From Alloacidobacterium dinghuense (GTDB taxonomy: Bacteria; Acidobacteriota; Terriglobia; Terriglobales; Acidobacteriaceae), in NCBI RefSeq assembly GCF_014274465.1, contig NZ_CP060394.1, forward strand, positions 2,604,001-2,668,000: a DNA stretch of 64,000 nt, given 5' to 3'. The position numbers and the translations under genes are program-made. The first letter of the stretch is position 1. The number at the start of each line of letters is the position of its first letter. Positions 9,073-16,250 of this stretch are shown here, piece after piece. The notes beneath the pieces are model-generated. The model made no database searches. It was given only the letters and a program-made list of their open reading frames with translations, and was not told the origin of the DNA.

Positions 9073-9996
9073 ATGCCGTCCAATCCTAATTATCGAATCG
9101 GTCTCGTGCAGATGTCCTGCAGCCCCGACCCCGACGCCAACCTCGACAAGGCCGCAGACCGCGTCCGCGAAGCCGCCCGCGAAGGCGCAAACGTCGTCTG
9201 CCTGCCCGAGCTTTTTCGCGCCCAGTACTTCTGCCAGCGAGAAGATATCGCCCTCTTCGACCTCGCCGAGCCTATCCCGGGCCCCAGTACGGAACGCCTC
9301 AGCGCGATCGCACGCGAGGAGAAAGTCGTTGTCGTCGCTTCCCTCTTCGAGCGGCGCGCCGCCGGTCTCTACCACAACACCGCCGCCATCCTTCAGCAGG
9401 ACGGCAGCCTCGCCGGCCTCTACCGCAAGATGCACATCCCCGATGACCCGCTCTACTACGAGAAGTTCTACTTCACCCCCGGCGATCTCGGCTTCAAGGC
9501 CTTCGATACTGCCTTCGGAAAAGTAGGCACGCTCGTCTGCTGGGACCAGTGGTATCCCGAGGGCGCGCGCATCACCGCATTGCAGGGCGCGAACGTCCTC
9601 TTCTATCCCACAGCCATCGGCTGGCACCCGGCAGAGAAAGAAGAGTTCGGCACCGCGCAGTATGAAGCATGGCAAACCATCCAGCGTGCTCATGCCATCG
9701 CGAATGGCGTTTACGTCGGAGCCGTCAATCGCGTCGGCCACGAACAGGGCGACATCCGCGGCAACCGCGTCGAAGGCCCGGGCCTCGACTTCTGGGGCGG
9801 CTCCTTTATTGCTGACCCCTTCGGCCGCGTTATCGCGAAAGCATCGCACGATAAGGAAGAAATCTTGATCGGCGAAATAGACATCCGTTCGATGGAAGAC
9901 GTGCGCCGCAACTGGCCGTTCCTGCGCGATCGCCGCATCGACGCCTATGCCCCGATCGTGAACCGCTTCCTCGACGCAACAACGCTGGAAAAATAA
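9073..9996 (+). CDS. aguB: N-carbamoylputrescine amidohydrolase, 307 aa
   Basis: A nitrilase-superfamily amidase that hydrolyses N-carbamoylputrescine to putrescine, CO2 and ammonia. The Glu-Lys-Cys triad is visible: Glu in VVCLPELF, Lys in LYRKMHIPDD and Cys in GTLVCWDQWYPE. The C-terminal region (EVDIRSMEDVRRNWPFLRDRR-like) is also typical. Start ATG 9073 is preceded by AAAGGAAG at 9058-9065; reading frames opening further upstream lack this. It follows the arginine decarboxylase by about 250 nt and precedes agmatine deiminase by 167 nt, so each gene may have its own promoter. Confidence 0.93.
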   Translation: MPSNPNYRIGLVQMSCSPDPDANLDKAADRVREAAREGANVVCLPELFRAQYFCQREDIALFDLAEPIPGPSTERLSAIAREEKVVVVASLFERRAAGLYHNTAAILQQDGSLAGLYRKMHIPDDPLYYEKFYFTPGDLGFKAFDTAFGKVGTLVCWDQWYPEGARITALQGANVLFYPTAIGWHPAEKEEFGTAQYEAWQTIQRAHAIANGVYVGAVNRVGHEQGDIRGNRVEGPGLDFWGGSFIADPFGRVIAKASHDKEEILIGEIDIRSMEDVRRNWPFLRDRRIDAYAPIVNRFLDATTLEK

Positions 9997-10163
9997 TGCT
10001 GCCATCCTGACACTGACCCTGAGCAAAGCGAAGGGGAAGTGGAAGGATCTGCTTTTAAGCGTCGATCAGCACGAAAACGGGTGCCCCATCCTTTCGCGTA
10101 GTTTGCGCAAGTGTGGGAAAGCAAATCAGCGGACTGGCCGGACAGTAAGCAGAAGGAACCGAA
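9997..10163. other. Intergenic region before aguA, repeat-like
   Basis: Between aguB and aguA. It contains CCTGAGCAAAGCGAAGG (10018-10034 region) and further on ACGGGTGCCCCATCC (about 10078-10092). Both read like pieces of dispersed intergenic repeats that I recall from Terriglobia genomes. No hairpin with a T-run was seen. AGAAGGAACC just before 10164 is the aguA ribosome site. Confidence 0.3.
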
Positions 10164-11213
10164 ATGCAAGACACCCCGAGAGACCACAACTACCGCATGC
10201 CCGCCGAGTGGCACCCGCACAGCGCCACCTGGATCGCCTGGCCCCACAACGCCACCGACTGGCCGGGAAAATTCGCTGCCATCCCCTGGGTCTACGCCGA
10301 CATCGTCCGCCACCTCTCCCGCGTCGAGGACGTCCACATCCTCGTCAACGATGCTGCCGCCGCCAAACGCGCCGACGGAATCCTGAAGCGCGCAGGCGCA
10401 AGAATCTCTCACGTGTACTTCCATCAGTGGCCCACCGACCGCGTCTGGACCCGCGACTCCGGCCCCATCTTCGTCAGGAACGAAAACTTCACCGCCATCA
10501 CCAACTGGAAATTCAACGCCTGGGCAAAGTACGACAACTGGCAGCTCGACAACGAAGTCCCTGACCACGTCGCCAAGGAACTCCGCCTGCAGCAATGGCA
10601 ACCGATGATAGTAGACCACCGCGTTGTCCTCGAGGGAGGCTCCATCGACGTAAATGGGGCAGGCACCCTCATTACCACCGAAGAATGCCTTCTGAGCACA
10701 GTCCAGCAGCGCAACCCCGGCATCAGCCGTGAGCAGCTTGAAAAGGCATTTTCCGACTATCTCGGCATCGACCAGGTTCTCTGGATGAACGGCGGCATCG
10801 CCGGCGACGACACCCACGGCCACATCGACGACATTACCCGCTTCGTTAACGAGAACACCATCGTCACCGTAGTCGAGCCTAACCGCGAAGATGACAACCA
10901 CCTGCCGCTCGCCGAAAATCTCGACCGCCTCAAGTCAGCCCGAAACCTGAAGGGCGAGCCATTCAACATCGTCGAGTTGCCCATGCCATCGCCTGTCGTT
11001 TTCGAAGGCCAGCGCCTGCCCGCCAGCTATGGGAATTTCTACATTGCCAACAACCTCGTCCTCGTGCCAACGTTCAACGATGTCAACGACCGGAAGGCGC
11101 TCGGCATCTTCGCAGACCTGTTCACCACGCGCGATGTCATCGGTATTCACTGCGGCGACCTCATCTGGGGATTGGGGGCGCTACATTGCATGACCCAGCA
11201 GCAACCAGCGTAA
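10164..11213 (+). CDS. aguA: Agmatine deiminase, 349 aa
   Basis: Hydrolyses agmatine to N-carbamoylputrescine and ammonia. It belongs to the peptidyl-arginine-deiminase-like (guanidino-modifying) fold. Visible family marks: MPAEWHPHSATWIAWPHN at the N-terminus, VWTRDSGPIFV, VLEGGSIDVNG, GDDTHGHIDDITRFV with the catalytic His/Asp region, and the C-terminal GLGALHCMTQQQPA, where Cys342 is the expected nucleophile. ATG 10164 has AGAAGGAA about 8 nt upstream. It is the third gene of an arginine decarboxylase, carbamoylputrescine amidase, agmatine deiminase set, which together make putrescine. Confidence 0.94.
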   Translation: MQDTPRDHNYRMPAEWHPHSATWIAWPHNATDWPGKFAAIPWVYADIVRHLSRVEDVHILVNDAAAAKRADGILKRAGARISHVYFHQWPTDRVWTRDSGPIFVRNENFTAITNWKFNAWAKYDNWQLDNEVPDHVAKELRLQQWQPMIVDHRVVLEGGSIDVNGAGTLITTEECLLSTVQQRNPGISREQLEKAFSDYLGIDQVLWMNGGIAGDDTHGHIDDITRFVNENTIVTVVEPNREDDNHLPLAENLDRLKSARNLKGEPFNIVELPMPSPVVFEGQRLPASYGNFYIANNLVLVPTFNDVNDRKALGIFADLFTTRDVIGIHCGDLIWGLGALHCMTQQQPA

Positions 11214-11227
11214 AATTCGCTAAATAT

Positions 11228-11243
11228 CGTATAAAATCGTCGC
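11228..11243 (+). promoter_or_regulatory. Candidate -10 box abutting the HTH-TOBE start
   Basis: TATAAA (11230-11235) lies 8 nt before ATG 11244 in an A+T-rich stretch, and no ribosome site is visible. If it is a -10 element, transcription would begin at or next to the start codon. No convincing -35 hexamer was found at 16-18 nt. Confidence 0.3.
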
Positions 11244-11645
11244 ATGGTATCTCTCCTCACCCCGCGTGAAGCCGCGTTGCGTCTCGGGATTTCGTATCCG
11301 ACTATCAAGCAATGGCTATATCACGGAAAGATCAAGGCGGTGAAAACACCCGGCGGCCACTATCGCATTCCCGAAGCCGAGTTGGACGGTCTGCTCCACA
11401 AAGCGAAGCAGCCGGACACTCCGAAACGACAGATGATGCGCACCTTGAGTGGTCGCAATCAGCTCGTAGGGCGCATCGTAGAAATCAAAATCGATGGCCT
11501 CCTCGCTCAGGTAAAGCTCTCGATTGGCGGACAGATTATCAACTCCATCATTACTGCGGAGGCTGTACGCGAAATGCAGCTACAGACAGGTGAAACTGTT
11601 GCCGCATTGATCAAATCCACTGAGGTCATGGTGCTTCGTGTATAG
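11244..11645 (+). CDS. HTH-TOBE molybdate-responsive regulator or Mo-binding protein, 133 aa
   Basis: A two-domain protein. Residues 1-50 form an excisionase/MerR-like winged helix (LTPREAALRLGISYPTIKQW, then TPGGHYRIPEAELDGLL). Residues about 67-133 form a single TOBE/Mop domain (LVGRIVEIKIDGLLAQVKL, then ITAEAVREMQLQTGETVAAL). TOBE domains bind molybdate or tungstate oxyanions. It is followed by modA with an 8-nt overlap, so it is co-transcribed with the uptake system. The simplest reading is an autogenous molybdate sensor. Its modC partner lacks the usual C-terminal TOBE domain, so this protein may supply oxyanion sensing for the operon. Confidence 0.85.
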   Translation: MVSLLTPREAALRLGISYPTIKQWLYHGKIKAVKTPGGHYRIPEAELDGLLHKAKQPDTPKRQMMRTLSGRNQLVGRIVEIKIDGLLAQVKLSIGGQIINSIITAEAVREMQLQTGETVAALIKSTEVMVLRV

Positions 11646-12399
11646 GCTCGTGGCCTTGCTCCTGTTCGCACCTTTAGCCATGGCGCAGAGCCTGCGGCTG
11701 GCAGCAGCCGCCGATCTGCAATCCGTACTCCCGCCTATCCTTGCTCAACTTGAACGCCAGACACACATTCACGTTGACGCTTCCTACCAGTCTTCTGCAA
11801 CCTTGGCGACCCAGATTCAGAACGGTGCTCCTTTTGATCTCTTTATGGCAGCCGATATGTCTTTTCCGCAGCGGATAATTTCTGAAGGGCTCGCGGATGC
11901 AGACAAGGCCGTCCCATATGCGCGAGGAACTCTCGTTCTCTGGGTGCGTGACGACTCTCCATTCAGGCAGCTCTCCGTGCATACGCTGAGCGATCCAGCG
12001 CTGAAGACGCTCGCCATCGCCAATGCCGAACACGCGCCATATGGACGCGCCGCTGAAGCCTCGCTCAAAAGCCTGTGTCTTTACGATCAACTCAAGCCGA
12101 AGTTCGTCATCGCGGAAAATATTGCGCAAACTGCGCAGTACGTCGACTCGGGCAATGCGCAGGCTGGATTGATTTCTCTCACATCCGCACTCACCGAACG
12201 GCTTCGGGCAAATGGGCACTACATTGCAATGCCTCGCGATTCCTATCCGCCGATCCTGCAAGGCGCAGTCGTGCTAAAGAATTCCTCCAACCGAACTCAG
12301 GCGCACCAACTTTTGGAATTCCTGCTCTCGTCTCCTATCCAGAAGGAACTTGCTGTGTATGGTCTTGAGCCCGCTAATACCCCTGAGACCGGACATTGA
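11638..12399 (+). CDS. modA: Molybdate ABC transporter, periplasmic binding protein, 253 aa
   Basis: Binds molybdate in the periplasm and delivers it to ModB. The N-terminus is a short signal peptide (YRLVALLLFAPLAMAQS), followed by the typical start of the mature protein, LRLAAAADLQSVLPPIL, and the family motifs FMAADMSFPQRI and ALSDPALKTLAIANAEHAPYGRAA-like region. The start is GTG 11638, inside the end of the HTH-TOBE gene (8-nt overlap). Its TGA overlaps the ATG of modB. Length fits ModA. Confidence 0.93.
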   Translation: MYRLVALLLFAPLAMAQSLRLAAAADLQSVLPPILAQLERQTHIHVDASYQSSATLATQIQNGAPFDLFMAADMSFPQRIISEGLADADKAVPYARGTLVLWVRDDSPFRQLSVHTLSDPALKTLAIANAEHAPYGRAAEASLKSLCLYDQLKPKFVIAENIAQTAQYVDSGNAQAGLISLTSALTERLRANGHYIAMPRDSYPPILQGAVVLKNSSNRTQAHQLLEFLLSSPIQKELAVYGLEPANTPETGH

Positions 12400-13061
12400 T
12401 GGATCTACAGGCTCTCTGGCTTACGCTCAAATTGGCCTCTGTTACGACCCTCCTCTTGTTATGCGCTTCAATTCCGCTTTCTTATTGGCTCGTATTCGGT
12501 AAGACGCGATGGAAGAGCATTGTCGAAGCGGTTGCGACGCTCCCCCTGCTGCTACCGCCCACGGTTCTTGGCTTTTACCTGCTCGTCTTACTCGGGCCGC
12601 GTACATTACCGGGCCGATTTCTGATTCACCTCATCGGCCATCCGATCGCGTTTTCCTTCAGCGGTCTGGTGATCGGATCGATGATCTACAGCCTGCCGTT
12701 CGCCGTGCAGCCGATTACCAGCGGTTTTTCAACCATCGCCACCGAGATCCTCGATGCGGCGATTCTTCTCGGGGCAAATCGTCTGACAATTCTGACGAGC
12801 CTGGTGCTGCCGCTGGCGCAACGCTCAATCTTCACCGCAGCTGTGCTCTGCTTCACGCACACGATTGGTGAGTTTGGCGTTGTCCTTATGATTGGGGGAG
12901 ACATTCCTGGCGCGACGCGGACGCTCTCCATCGCCATGTACGACCAGGTACAGGACTTCCGCTACAGCCAGGCTAACCACACTGCCCTTCTTCTTCTCGC
13001 CATCTCTCTCGGAGCACTCATTCTGGTCTACGGATGGAGAAAGCAGCTGCGTCGTGTCTGA
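12399..13061 (+). CDS. modB: Molybdate ABC transporter permease, 220 aa
   Basis: The membrane subunit of the molybdate importer, with five to six hydrophobic helices. The binding-protein-dependent transport EAA-type loop is visible around EILDAAILLGANRLTILTSLVLP, followed by GEFGVVLMIGGDIPGATRT, which is characteristic of ModB. ATG 12399 shares its A with the modA TGA (TGATGG), a standard coupled start; a TTG one codon earlier is also possible. The 3' end overlaps the GTG of modC by 8 nt. Confidence 0.93.
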   Translation: MDLQALWLTLKLASVTTLLLLCASIPLSYWLVFGKTRWKSIVEAVATLPLLLPPTVLGFYLLVLLGPRTLPGRFLIHLIGHPIAFSFSGLVIGSMIYSLPFAVQPITSGFSTIATEILDAAILLGANRLTILTSLVLPLAQRSIFTAAVLCFTHTIGEFGVVLMIGGDIPGATRTLSIAMYDQVQDFRYSQANHTALLLLAISLGALILVYGWRKQLRRV

Positions 13062-13827
13062 AACCGCATTTCTAACAGCCGATATTGAATACCGCAGCGG
13101 GACCTTCGATCTCCACATTAACTTCAGCCTAAACTCGTTGTGGACCGTGCTTTTTGGGCAATCCGGTGCCGGAAAAAGCACGATCCTTCGCATTCTTGGC
13201 GGTCTGCTCCAACCGCAAGACGCAAGAATCGTGATGCAAAATCATGTCCTTTTGGACGTGAAGCAGGGCATATCCATCCCTGCAGGCAAACGAAAGATCG
13301 GCTATGTGACTCAGCGGCCCGCCCTCTTTCCACATATGACGGTGCACCGTAATGTTGCATTTGGACTACATACCCTCCCAGCCAAACAAAGAGGTGAGCG
13401 CGTCCATGAAATGCTGCGCCTGTTCCGCGTTGCAGACCTCTCAGAGCGGATGCCAAAGGAACTCTCTGGCGGCGAATATCAGCGGGTCGCGCTGGCTCGT
13501 GCCTTGGCGCCTGAACCGAAACTGCTTATGCTCGATGAACCATTCACCGGTCTGGATGCCGATTTAAAGGAATCTATCTTAGCTGAGCTGACGGTATGGC
13601 TGGCAGCGCGTCAGGTACCTGCTCTCTACGTCTCCCACGATCTTGGCGAAGCCTACCAGACCGCAGCGGACGTTATCGTAGTGGGCAAAGGCAGAATAGA
13701 GATCCAAGGCCCGGTACAAGAGGTGCTTGCGCCACGCCGCGACCGCCTTCTGCGCCAACTGGGGGTTGTCAGCCGACCCACACCGGCTCCGGTTCTAGAC
13801 GAATCTCAAACTTTGCCGCGACCTTAG
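13054..13827 (+). CDS. modC: Molybdate ABC transporter ATP-binding protein lacking a TOBE domain, 257 aa
   Basis: The ATPase of the molybdate importer. Walker A is FGQSGAGKST, the signature is LSGGEYQRVALARAL, Walker B is LLMLDEPFTGLD and the switch His is in ALYVSHDLGEAY. The coding frame is open further upstream inside modB, but GTG 13054 overlaps the modB stop and begins at the right place for the nucleotide-binding domain. Classical ModC has about 350 residues with a C-terminal TOBE/Mop domain; here the protein stops soon after the ATPase domain. The 3' end overlaps murB, on the other strand, by 59 nt. Confidence 0.9.
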   Translation: MSETAFLTADIEYRSGTFDLHINFSLNSLWTVLFGQSGAGKSTILRILGGLLQPQDARIVMQNHVLLDVKQGISIPAGKRKIGYVTQRPALFPHMTVHRNVAFGLHTLPAKQRGERVHEMLRLFRVADLSERMPKELSGGEYQRVALARALAPEPKLLMLDEPFTGLDADLKESILAELTVWLAARQVPALYVSHDLGEAYQTAADVIVVGKGRIEIQGPVQEVLAPRRDRLLRQLGVVSRPTPAPVLDESQTLPRP

Positions 13828-14803
13828 CGATAATTGCATCTCTCAAGGCGGCAATATCACTTGCAGAGGCGCCATCGCGGTTGATCAACGCCAATGTATG
13901 CTTTCTTGAGATTCCTGCTTTCCCCATCGTGTACCCCTTGTGGAAACCCGCTTGATCGAGCAGCCACGCCGCCGGAACTTTTACCTGTCCCTCCCCCGCG
14001 GGATAATTTGGCACCTCCGACTCGGCACTCTCGGCAATCTGCGCGAAAAGCCCCGAAGGAATAACAGGATTCTTGAAGAAGCTGCCTGCACTCCGACAAT
14101 CCGGGTCACCCGGCACGATAAGCATTCCCTTGCTCTGGCGGATCTTGCGCACAGCGGAACTAGCTTCTGTCAGAGTAGGAAGACCATCATGGTCCTGAAA
14201 GTATCGCTTTAAGTCTATATAGGAAACTACAGGAGATGCATTGTTTTTCAGTTCATACTCAACGTGCGTAACAATATAACGATTTCGACTCGAGGTGTTG
14301 AAGATACTGCGTCGATATGCAAACCCACACTCCTGCGCCTTCAAATCCACAAAGGACTGGGTCTGTAAATCGAACACCCGCACTCTCCGAATCGTCTCCG
14401 CCACTTCCTGCCCGTAAGCGCCGACGTTCTGTACTGGCGTTCCACCCACACTGCCGGGAATCCCGGTGAGACATTCAATTCCTCCGCAGTTCTGGTCCAC
14501 GGCTTGGCTTACAAACGTGTTCCAATCCTCCCCTGCCGCCACAGAAAACCGTGTCACAGATCCAAGACTCTGCTGCTCAATTCCCCTTAGGGCCACGTGC
14601 AAAACCACGCCAGGAAATCCGGAATCACTGACCAGAAGATTGCTTCCGCCGCCAAGAACAAAGAGAGAGAGATTTTGCTCGCGAACAAATCTAACGGCCT
14701 CGATGATCTCATTCTCCGAGGACGCCTCAATAAACCAACGTGCCGGGCCGCCGATTCCAAACGTTGTGTAGGAAGCAAGAGGAACGTGTTCTAAAACCTG
14801 CAT
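13769..14803 (-). CDS. murB: UDP-N-acetylenolpyruvoylglucosamine reductase (MurB), 344 aa
   Basis: Reduces UDP-GlcNAc-enolpyruvate to UDP-MurNAc in peptidoglycan precursor synthesis, cytoplasmic, FAD and NADPH dependent. The FAD-binding region is clear (FVLGGGSNLLVSDSGFPGVV), as is GIECLTGIPGSVGGTPVQNVGAYGQE, and the C-terminal half has the Ser acid in SAGSFFKNP with the AAWLLDQAGFKG-like block. ATG 14803 is preferred over TTG 14812. Length matches the E. coli-type enzyme. Its last 59 nt lie antisense to the end of modC. Confidence 0.95.
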   Translation of the reverse strand: MQVLEHVPLASYTTFGIGGPARWFIEASSENEIIEAVRFVREQNLSLFVLGGGSNLLVSDSGFPGVVLHVALRGIEQQSLGSVTRFSVAAGEDWNTFVSQAVDQNCGGIECLTGIPGSVGGTPVQNVGAYGQEVAETIRRVRVFDLQTQSFVDLKAQECGFAYRRSIFNTSSRNRYIVTHVEYELKNNASPVVSYIDLKRYFQDHDGLPTLTEASSAVRKIRQSKGMLIVPGDPDCRSAGSFFKNPVIPSGLFAQIAESAESEVPNYPAGEGQVKVPAAWLLDQAGFHKGYTMGKAGISRKHTLALINRDGASASDIAALRDAIIAKVAAKFEIRLEPEPVWVG

Positions 14804-14900
14804 CAGCTTCAAGATATATCAGCGGCAGGGCTTGGCGCGTGGATGCTGACTTCGTACAATAGAGGAGCCGGGCTTCGTCCAGGCTGGAGGAAACAAGAAC

Positions 14901-15326
14901 ATGTACCCAGAGATTATGGTCATTCCTATGCGCGAAGAGTTGACTCGCGCCGGAATCAAAGAAGCGCGAACGGCTGACGACGTTGATGCTGCGCTGGCAA
15001 AGCCTGGAACCACTATGCTTGTAGTCAATTCGATTTGCGGATGTGCTGCAGGCAAAATGCGCCCCGGAGTACGTCTCGCGCTGCAAAACACAACGGTTCC
15101 CGATCAGGCGATTACGGTGTTTGCAGGACAGGATCGCGAAGCCACCGAGCGTGCGCGCTCTTACTTCGAGGGCAATCCACCCACATCACCAGCGATCGCG
15201 ATTCTGCGCGATGGCAAGCTCGTCTATCTGATGCAGCGTTTCATTATCGAAAACAATACCGCTCAGGGCATAGCTCAGGAACTCGCCCGCGCGTTCAACG
15301 AACTCTGCGCGAAGGCCACTGCATAG
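14901..15326 (+). CDS. Bacilliredoxin, BrxA/BrxB (YphP/YqiW) family, 141 aa
   Basis: A thioredoxin-fold protein carrying the CGC motif typical of the family (Cys46-Gly-Cys48 in VVNSICGCAAGKMRPG). In Firmicutes these proteins remove bacillithiol from mixed disulfides; Acidobacteriota members occur but the thiol partner here is not shown by the sequence. The start ATG 14901 has GGAGGAAA about 8 nt upstream. It is divergent from murB and ends just before a strong bidirectional terminator. Confidence 0.9.
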   Translation: MYPEIMVIPMREELTRAGIKEARTADDVDAALAKPGTTMLVVNSICGCAAGKMRPGVRLALQNTTVPDQAITVFAGQDREATERARSYFEGNPPTSPAIAILRDGKLVYLMQRFIIENNTAQGIAQELARAFNELCAKATA

Positions 15327-15340
15327 CCTCTGTGATCTGC

Positions 15341-15376
15341 AAAACAAAAGCCCGGCTCGTACCGGGCTTTTGTTTT
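15341..15376 (+). terminator. Bidirectional rho-independent terminator
   Basis: A perfect inverted repeat: a 15-nt arm (15341-15355, ending AAAAGCCCGG), loop CTCGTA (15356-15361) and the complementary arm CCGGGCTTTTGTTTT (15362-15376). Each strand gives a GC stem followed by a T-rich tail. It sits between the convergent bacilliredoxin gene and the secreted-protein gene, so it should stop both transcripts. Confidence 0.9.
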
Positions 15377-15388
15377 GGATTGCGGAAT

Positions 15389-16171
15389 TCAGTTCGTTCC
15401 AGCAGGCACGACAAAATCTACACCCGCCGCCTGATTCATTCGTTCCGTCGCCGAGATATCGATCTGATCGAGAGAAATCTCCGGTCTACGGCCGGAAGCA
15501 GCATCATCCAGAATGTAGAGGGTCGTCTTTGTCATCGCGTAATTGCGGATCTGCCGGTAATGTCCGTCCTTAAAGACCAGCGTGACAGCGGCCTGCGGGA
15601 GCGGTTCACCCGGACCGGCCGGTGGCGGGGGAGGGACGTCCTGCGTCTGCTGAGGTTCATAGTCATACGGCGTAGGCTCAGCTTGGTAACCAGCATTACT
15701 TTCAGCCTGCCCCTGTCCCTGATCCGAATACGCCGATTGATCTCCTGAATACGAGTTGTCCGGGTAATCCCAGTAAGAATTCAGCAATCCCGGTACGAGG
15801 TACGTGGACCTCGCGTAGAAATACGGTACGTAAGGTTGCCTATAGTGAGATGCGGGATAGGATGGGTGACTGTGATGCCAGTCAGGAGCCGGCGAATTGT
15901 ACCGGTTCCGCGACGACGAAGGCTGATTGCTGCCATAGCGGGCAGGCATACTCCAGTGATATTGGGGTGGCGCGCTGAAGTTTCGCTGGGGCATCATCGG
16001 AGCAGAGGAAAAATGCGAGCCTGTACTGAACCCGCCATTCATGTGAGGTGCTGAGAATCCATGCGGAGCAGAGAAGCCGCCGCCTGCATGTCCCGTAGAA
16101 CCGGCGTGCTGAGCGACAGCGGGAGCAATGATTAGTCCAGCCATCAAAGATGCAGTCAGTAGCCGGCGCAT
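15389..16171 (-). CDS. Secreted low-complexity protein, 260 aa
   Basis: A predicted exported protein of unknown function. It has a signal peptide (MRRLLTASLMAGLIIAPAVAQ), then a long region rich in His, Gly, Ser, Pro and Tyr (repeated GFSAPH, PSYPASHYRQPYVPYFY) and a Pro run (PPPPPAGPGEP). A compact C-terminal module of about 65 residues follows (VTLVFKDGHYRQIRNYAMTK and ISLDQIDI). That module resembles a short ligand- or matrix-binding beta unit seen in other acidobacterial exported proteins, which is inference. ATG 16171 is supported by GAGG at 16177-16180 with 5-nt spacing. Confidence 0.75.
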   Translation of the reverse strand: MRRLLTASLMAGLIIAPAVAQHAGSTGHAGGGFSAPHGFSAPHMNGGFSTGSHFSSAPMMPQRNFSAPPQYHWSMPARYGSNQPSSSRNRYNSPAPDWHHSHPSYPASHYRQPYVPYFYARSTYLVPGLLNSYWDYPDNSYSGDQSAYSDQGQGQAESNAGYQAEPTPYDYEPQQTQDVPPPPPAGPGEPLPQAAVTLVFKDGHYRQIRNYAMTKTTLYILDDAASGRRPEISLDQIDISATERMNQAAGVDFVVPAGTN

Positions 16172-16250
16172 AAACACCTCTGAGTTATTAGACTCCTTTT
16201 GGTAGCGAGTAGTTCAAGAAATTCGACAATGCTCGGTGTGGTCAAATCAG

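Noticed and set aside
9007-10026. 339-codon reading frame antisense to aguB
   Set aside because: aguB has an intact catalytic triad and a ribosome site; the antisense frame has no recognisable motif.
9945-10901. 318-codon reading frame antisense to aguA
   Set aside because: Covered by a clearly recognised agmatine deiminase; the antisense protein is a valine/aspartate-rich mirror sequence.
12892-13053. N-terminal extension of modC
   Set aside because: These codons lie inside modB in another frame and encode a basic, low-complexity peptide; the GTG at 13054 fits operon overlap and domain start.
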